DNA of 64,000 bases from Catonia carolina. Lineage: Eukaryota > Arthropoda > Insecta > Hemiptera > Achilidae. This document shows positions 59,294 through 64,000 of this stretch, piece by piece. The DNA lies in the NCBI GenBank assembly GCA_035578175.1, contig JAQMRL010000014.1, forward strand, positions 18,650,395 to 18,714,394, written 5' to 3'. The number at the start of each line of letters is the position of its first letter. Position 1 is the stretch's first letter. The position numbers and the translations under genes were made by a program. The notes beneath the pieces are model-generated. The model saw nothing but the letters and a program-made list of their open reading frames with translations, searched no databases and was not told the DNA's origin.

Positions 59294-60295
59294 CTGTGTG
59301 TGAACAGAGTATCTCAAGAACGGAACGTCGTACGAACTTGAAACTTGAACTTAAGTTACATACCACTACCGGACGCGACACGAACATTTTCATCAAAATC
59401 GGTCAACCGGAAGTAGTAGTTTATTCGTATAATTTTTCAGTTTTTTGCGATTTTCTCAAAAACTGGTCCTACGATTTTTTTTAAAATCGCCTATTTTACT
59501 CAATTTTTTATTCTCTACAAGGTAGGGTAGGCGCCATGTTTGCTGAAATTCTCGGTGAGGCTGTTTTCACGTAAAAACGTTGTTTTTTAAGATTACGGCT
59601 TTAATATAAATTTTAGCGCAAAAACTTATATAATAAAAGTTGTAGAGAATTTAAAAACCTACAACTTTTATTTTAACATTTTTTTGTATAACGCTTAGTT
59701 TAGCGGTAATTTGCGATTTTCTGTTTTTTTTTCTCACGAAAACGTGAGAAAAATCGATTTTTTTAACATTTCGGCCTTAGTATGCATTTTACGACAAAAG
59801 TGTATATAATTAAATTTATAGAAAATTAAAAGATCTACAACTTTTATTTAAAGCATTTTTCTCTACAGAGCCTAGTTTAGAGAGAAAGAGTGATTTTCCG
59901 TATTTCTAAGCCAAACTGAGGTTGATTTTCATTTTGCGTCTTTCACTCATGATTAAAATTAGGTTATGTTTGTTGAGGTTAGTTTTTTGTTTATTTCTTA
60001 TGTTTTATTACTAATGTTAGGTTTATTGTTAATTATTTGCACTGGCAAGCGAAAGTTGTGTGAGTGTTTCACACCAGATTTTTTAAATTATAAGCACTTA
60101 AAACATGTCATTATATGATGTAGGCTTAACAATTTCATTTAGAAAAATACTTTTAAACGTATTTTGTATTTAAATACTTTTGAAAGTAATTTGTTGTTAC
60201 TTTTTAATCAGCATGTACAAATTTTGATATAATGCGCATGCTCAGTGACGTCATTGTTTGTTTACATTAGGAGCAAACTAAGAGAGGCTGGACTG
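58978..60295. mobile_element. MITE with CAGT(T/C)CAGCC ends, inserted in H47 and carrying H49
   Basis: The left end CAGTTCAGCCGTTCTTAG and the right end in reverse CAGTCCAGCCTCTCTTAG continue for about 45 bp as inverted copies (TTTGCTCCTA; AACAAACAA). TA on both sides (58976-58977, 60296-60297). Without H49 the element is about 325 bp. Superfamily is uncertain; TA target fits Tc1/mariner. Confidence 0.85.
59091..60083 (+). mobile_element. HINE-like repeat copy H49, full length, young
   Basis: This is a clean reference copy: 5' end TTTTTACTTTCTCTTGCC at 59091, 5' hairpin CCTATAT-GAAT-ATATAGG at 59107-59124, microsatellite 59229-59302, internal dimer units at about 59589-59723 and 59766-59900, inverted 5'-like motif GGCAAGCGAAAGT near 60044-60056, hairpin GTGTGA-GTGTT-TCACAC at 60058-60074, and end CAGATTTTTT. 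It is nearly identical to H2 for its first ~700 bp. Confidence 0.97.
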
Positions 60296-61097
60296 TACAT
60301 CTGTTATCTTATCTGTTGTTGGTTATCGAACATTTTTCTCTACAGTGTCTAGTTTAGCGTCAACGAATAATTTTCCGCATTATTAAGCCAAATTAAGATT
60401 GATTTTTATTTTGCATCATTCACTCATAATTAAAATTAAGTTATGTTTTGTAACGTCTGTTGTTGTATTACGTTACTGGTTGATTGTGTTTTAAATTACT
60501 GACGCTCTTTCTCGGTTTAACGTTGCGTTCGTGAGTGGACGGAGTCGCATTTTAGTGTTTTTTACTTGAATCGTCTCTGTCGAACTTCTGTCTCTTCGAT
60601 ACTACGTGTCATGTTTTGGCGATGGAAGGACCTATTTGTAGGTTATCTTCTTTCTTTTTTATTTGATACTTAAACTAGTTAGTTAATTTTTCCTTTTGCG
60701 ATGTTAAAATGTAATTATTAATTGATCGTTTGTTTCGGTTTATTGTACCCGTCTGATTATTTCCCGTTAAAGGGTTCAAGATTTAGTCCGAGTTTGAGTT
60801 ATTCAAGATTCAGTTGAAAAATGAATTCTAGTGATTTCAAGTTTTGTTCATTAAATTATTTCAAGAATGGAACCGTATGCTAACCAAAGGTTCACTTCCA
60901 CAGCCAGCTTGGTTTTAGTATGAGATTCATGATCATCCAACAAAATTAATTCTGTCACGAGGTATTTTGCTACATTAAAACCGGTGAGTGTCGCCATATG
61001 ACCTTATTCAATCAAACCGTGATCATCATGTACAACCAGGAATAATCCACCAGTACTCTTATAGTACTAGTTCTTCGTGCAACGGCGTTTTCATTTT

Positions 61098-61292
61098 TTT
61101 TTTTAATTTTATTTATTTAACGTTGCATTAACTGCAACGGTCATTAGCGACGACGTTGGGGTGTAACTTTATGCAATGTAGGATAAAATTATTTTTTGTA
61201 ACGTATGAAAATATGCCGTGCCTGAGTGGGATTCGAACCCAGGACCGCATGATGAAAGACGAGCACGTTACCAACTGCGCTAATGCGACCGG
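61098..61292 (-). mobile_element. tRNA-derived SINE, family A, copy 3, with 10-bp target duplication
   Basis: TTTTCATTTT flanks it (61088-61097, 61293-61302), and repeat R copy 2 shows the empty site (GCGTTTTCATTTTGTAAGG near 62422). The tRNA-like head on the minus strand has GGTCGCATTAGCGCAG and B-box GGGTTCGAATCCC. This defines the family at 195 bp. Confidence 0.96.
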
Positions 61293-61364
61293 TTTTCATT
61301 TTGTAAGGCCAGAATTTTCTCGAATATGGCAGCAACTTGATTTTTTTTTATTAACATTAAAATT

Positions 61365-61616
61365 TGGCCTTCGGGCCAGCTCAGTCAGTCAGCTGGTAGA
61401 AAGTCGCTATTATTTGTTAAGTAACACCGGTTGGGCAAGCGACTTTGTATGGTGACCAGTTGACAGCTATCCATGAACAAACTCTACTGGGGGTCCCTGT
61501 TCAAAATCATATCTAATCAACGTCAAAAAAATACAGTAAAAAGCAGCGATCAAATTGGGTAGTTGTCAACAATGTAAAGTTCCCGATAACAAATAAAAGC
61601 TAAAAAAATTAAAAAA
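61365..61616 (+). mobile_element. SINE-like element, family E, with 12-bp target duplication
   Basis: AACATTAAAATT flanks it at 61353-61364 and 61617-61628; repeat R copy 2 has the empty site. The head GGCCTTCGGGCCAGCTCAG and TCAGTCAGCTGGTAGAAAG resembles a tRNA D-arm/A-box; a B-box is not clear. The tail is A-rich. It has no other copy in the window. Confidence 0.85.
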
Positions 61617-62221
61617 AACATTAAAATTAAAAACAAATTTTTTTTTAAAAAAACGCTAGGCATTTGCAATTTCAATTTTTGTAAATTATACACAATGTAT
61701 TTATTGTACTAGTTAATTTAACCTTTTATTGTTTTTTTTTAATTTTCTTTAAAAAATTTTATAAACTTTCTTACCTTTTACAAATTGGTATTTTCGCTGG
61801 CCAGCTACAAAATTTTGTTTGTAAAAAAGTAATTGTCATGAATTTACTTTAAATGCTTTGTAAATAAAAATTATTTGGGATATCTTGTATTTTATTTTAA
61901 GTAATATTACTATTCAATATTTTTTTCAAAATTTAGTTTTTTTGAAACTTATCTTGTTAAACTTTGTTACCTTTTAGCGTTTTCTTCAAATTTGTTATTA
62001 AAACTTGTTTTAGCAGACAGAATATGTTTTTTTCTTTTGGTGACCGTTGGCGGTGGCAGTCTCCCATTCATTCTTTTTTTTGTTTTTTAAATTTGTGGCT
62101 TTCCGTCTCGTGACTGAATAGTTACAGTTTTCTGAGGTTAGTATTTTTGTATATTTCTATTGCTTTATTAGGGACTAATGTTAGGTTTTATTGGTCATAA
62201 TTTGCATTGGCAAGTCAAAGT

Positions 62222-62561
62222 TGAAGAATGAATTCTAGACGATTTCAAGTTTTGTTCATTAAATTATTTCAAGAATGGAACCGTATGCTAACCAACGGTT
62301 CACTTCCACAGCCAGCTTGGTTTTAGTATGAGATTCATGATCATCCAACAAACCAGATCATTATGTACAACCAGGAATAATCCACCAGTACTCTTATAGT
62401 ACTAGTTCTTCGTGTAACAGCGTTTTCATTTTGTAAGGCCAGAATTTTCTCGAATATGGCAGCAATTTGATTTTTTTTTATTAACATTAAAATTTTAAAT
62501 ATTTAAAAAAAACGCAAGGCGTTTGCAATTTCAATTTTTGTAATTATACATTGTGTATACA
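62222..62561 (+). repeat. Dispersed repeat R, copy 2, inserted in the H47 3' end
   Basis: It splits the H47 terminus between the inverted motif and the hairpin. It is about 340 bp, with no clear inverted ends, no tRNA boxes and no coding. The end ATTATACATTGTGTATACATT has a small palindrome. Mobile by its position and by its second copy at 60811; class unknown. Confidence 0.75.
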
Positions 62562-62584
62562 TTGTGTGTTGAGTGTTTCACACT

Positions 62585-62835
62585 AAATTCTTACTTTATC
62601 TTCCTTTATATGAAATATAGGGAAGTAAAGTATTTCTACTTTTCACGTCGATTTGTCGAAAACGAGTTTTCACCGGATATACACGTTTCCAAACCACCTC
62701 AACCAAAAAAATATGTTTTCAGCGATTTGTCTGAGTGCGTGCGTGCGTGCGTGTGTGTGTGTAGCGCGCGCGCGCGTGAACAATATATTTCAAGAACGGA
62801 ACATCGTATAAAGTTGAATTTTAGAAATTAAGTTA
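62585..62835 (+). mobile_element. HINE 5' fragment H50, head-to-tail after H47
   Basis: ATTCTTACTTTATCTTCC and hairpin-like TTTATATGAAATATAGGGAAG begin directly at the H47 end. The GT/GC tract is at 62731-62776, and it stops at AAATTAAGTTAAGTACATA. Confidence 0.82.
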
Positions 62836-62879
62836 AGTACATAAGAACCCAACTTCAATGGATTCAACTTTACACTTTT

Positions 62880-63030
62880 AAATGGGATGGTAGTGCATAT
62901 GACACGTAATTTCAATGTGAAATTTAAAGTAAAAAACAATGGCAAAAACCGTTTTTGATAGATTTATTCGTTTTTCGGTTATAAGCATTCAAAGTTGCAA
63001 CTTTGGGAAAATTGTGTTAGTAATAAAACA
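62880..63030 (+). repeat. Direct repeat S, copy 1
   Basis: GTCATTTCAATGTGAAATTT-type sequence (here GTAATTTCAATGTGAAATTT), AACCGTTTTTGATAG and GGGAAAATTGTGTTAG recur at 63763-63905. About 140 bp long, diverged. Confidence 0.85.
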
Positions 63031-63108
63031 AGCAGAACGCATTGCATAAACAATTTTATTGCATTTTTAAATCATAAAGTATATCTAATAATTAAGTTAT
63101 TAAAAGTT

Positions 63109-63693
63109 AAATTGAATCGGTGAGTGGAAAAAGGGTAATATTCCAAAATCCTTATTTTCGAGAAATTAAAAAAAAACTGTTTTGTGACTTTGTTTTTTGG
63201 TTTAATGGTAAAATGTTCAATTAGTCATTTGTAGTACTATATTAAAGCTTTTTAATGGTGACTTTAGAATTTATTTTGCTACAATCATGGGATTGATTTT
63301 TGATTATTAATATGTTGACTATTCACCTTTTTCTAGATTTAGTACAAGTTAGTAGGAAAAATTAAGTTGAAAAAACAATATAATGTGCCAATATGCTACA
63401 AAACTTTATTTTTATTTAAAAATAATTAACAATTACATTTTGAAAACAATAAGACAGAAACCAGTGGTCCAACGGCTGTTTGCTATTGAATGGAAGAAGG
63501 GTAATATTCCTGGAATATTATCCTTTTTCCACTCTACTAAATTTTTAATGTAGCTTAGCTACTTTTAGATACAAGGAATATTTCCCTTTTGTCAACCAAT
63601 ACATGCGCCGAAGTAAACTTAACAAAAATGCTATCTTTGTTCAATTTTGCATTTATTGGAATATTACCCTTTTTCCACTCACCGATTCAATTT
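63109..63693. repeat. Inverted-repeat element between the S repeats
   Basis: The ends AAATTGAATCGGTGAGTGG and, in reverse, the same (63675-63693) continue as AAAAAGGGTAATATTCCA. The motif G(A)(A/G)TGGAA.AAGGGTAATATTCC appears four times: 63122 and 63488 forward, 63512 and 63657 reversed, the middle two forming a 47-bp near-palindrome. No coding. It resembles a MITE; no target duplication was confirmed. Confidence 0.8.
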
Positions 63694-63762
63694 AAAAATC
63701 GAACTTTTTGGCGGTTTTGACATTTTTTCCGCCATATTGGATTCAACGTTATATTTTTAAGT

Positions 63763-63905
63763 TGGATGGTGCTCATTCACACGTCATTTCAATGTGAAAT
63801 TTAAAGAAAAACAAACGATGGGGCAAACCGTTTTTCGATAGATGCCTTCGTTTTTGAGTTACAAGCATTCAAGGTAGCAATTTTAGGAAAATTGTGTTAG
63901 CGATA
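63763..63905 (+). repeat. Direct repeat S, copy 2
   Basis: Homologous to 62880-63030; ends GGAAAATTGTGTTAGCGATA, directly followed by the T-run of a SINE. Confidence 0.85.
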
Positions 63906-64000
63906 TTTTTTTTTTTTTTTTTTTTTTGGTTTAACGTCCGGCTGTTCTGCAGTTACTGCTAATGCAGACGGTAAAGAATTAAATTATTTTTGTAACGTAT
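63906..64000 (-). mobile_element. tRNA-derived SINE, family A, copy 4, cut by window end
   Basis: A T-run of about 20 bp, then GGTTTAACGTCCGGCTG and CTGCTAATGCAGACGG, matching the 4521 copy. The tRNA-like head would lie beyond 64000. Confidence 0.88.

Larger units (their letters stand above)
60811..61702 (+). repeat. Dispersed repeat R, copy 1, with two SINE insertions
   Basis: CAGTTGAAAAATGAATTCTA through GTATGAGATTCATGATCATC, AGTACTCTTATAGTACTAG and CGAATATGGCAGCAA to GGCATTTGCAATTTCAATTT matches 62218-62561. It has three extra segments: ~65 bp near 60951-61020 and the two SINEs. Confidence 0.88.
60450..62126. other. 1.68-kb insertion of unknown type in H47
   Basis: GTTTT at 60445-60449 and 62127-62131 may be a 5-bp target duplication. 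The outer bases GTAAC...GTTAC are a minimal inverted pair. The interior contains two SINEs (61098-61292, 61365-61616) and a ~330-bp sequence (from 60811) that recurs at 62222-62561. No open frame supports a protein. Confidence 0.45.
57361..62590 (+). mobile_element. Old HINE-like copy H47, reassembled from five pieces
   Basis: Pieces 57361-57708, 58707-58977, 60296-60449, 62127-62221 and 62562-62590 follow one another in family order, from the 5' end (TTTTTACTTCC) through ..ATTTACTAAA | TTTATGCTCT.., ..ATGATCTA | TACATCTG.., ..TTATGTTTT | CTGAGGTTAG.., ..GGCAAGTCAAAGTT | GTGTGTTGAGTG.. to the 3' hairpin and CTAAATTCTT. The gaps are four separate insertions. All pieces are clearly more diverged than the copies inserted in it. 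Confidence 0.78.

Noticed and set aside
61200..61290. tRNA gene on the minus strand
   Set aside because: A and B boxes are present but the sequence recurs with tail and target duplication; it is a SINE head without a complete cloverleaf.

Overview
The window is eukaryotic, AT-rich, intron/intergenic-like DNA that is almost entirely transposon-derived. The mix of elements (mariner D,D34D transposase, pogo-like and CAGGGTG foldback elements, tRNA-derived SINEs, RTE/jockey-like LINE tails, canonical and Helentron-type rolling-circle elements) points to an arthropod, most likely an insect. I cannot fix the order from sequence alone. I found no host protein-coding gene, rRNA or functional tRNA that I can support.

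The dominant component is one repeat family, about 1 kb full length, present in about 50 full, partial or nested copies on both strands (H1-H50 below). In its own orientation it starts with T-run + ACTTTCTCTTGCC, then a small hairpin (CCTATAT/ATATAGG), a conserved 5' block, a (GT)n microsatellite always at the same internal site, a longer 3' block containing a degenerate internal dimer, then GGCAAGAGAAAGT (the inverted copy of the 5' end), a short hairpin (GTGTGA/TCACAC) and CAGATT + T-run. A 5' terminus repeated in inverted form just upstream of a 3' hairpin, a central microsatellite, insertion inside T-runs with no evident target duplication, and head-to-tail copies are together the described architecture of Helentron-associated non-autonomous elements (HINEs, the group containing Drosophila DINE-1/INE-1). 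I use 'HINE-like' for the family; the class assignment is inference, the family itself is directly visible.

Other elements are nested into or between these copies. 0-9.2 kb: a deleted transposon with ~205-bp inverted ends and a DUF4817-like transposase start, SINEs, a pogo-like MITE, and a mariner whose transposase is broken by one in-frame stop. 10-20 kb: HINE copies with a SINE trapped and amplified inside, a local duplication, a 713-bp foldback. 21-29.4 kb: HINE/SINE mosaics, a LINE tail and a ~200-bp tandem array built from the HINE terminus. 30-42 kb: tandem HINE copies, a LINE insertion with 12-bp target duplication, a pogo-like composite. 42.5-45.1 kb: a second foldback, then a mariner with an inverted duplicated end, itself split by a complete-ended 836-bp canonical Helitron (TC...CTAG, helicase remnant). 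45-57 kb: more HINE copies and unclassified spacer. 57.4-62.6 kb: one old HINE that has accepted at least four later insertions, including a second HINE and a MITE that carries a third. 62.6-64 kb: a repeat-rich mosaic with an inverted-repeat element and the start of a SINE.

Nothing here acts together as a pathway. The biological story is of two rolling-circle lineages, several cut-and-paste families and at least four SINE families colonising one locus in layers, with relative ages readable from the nesting.
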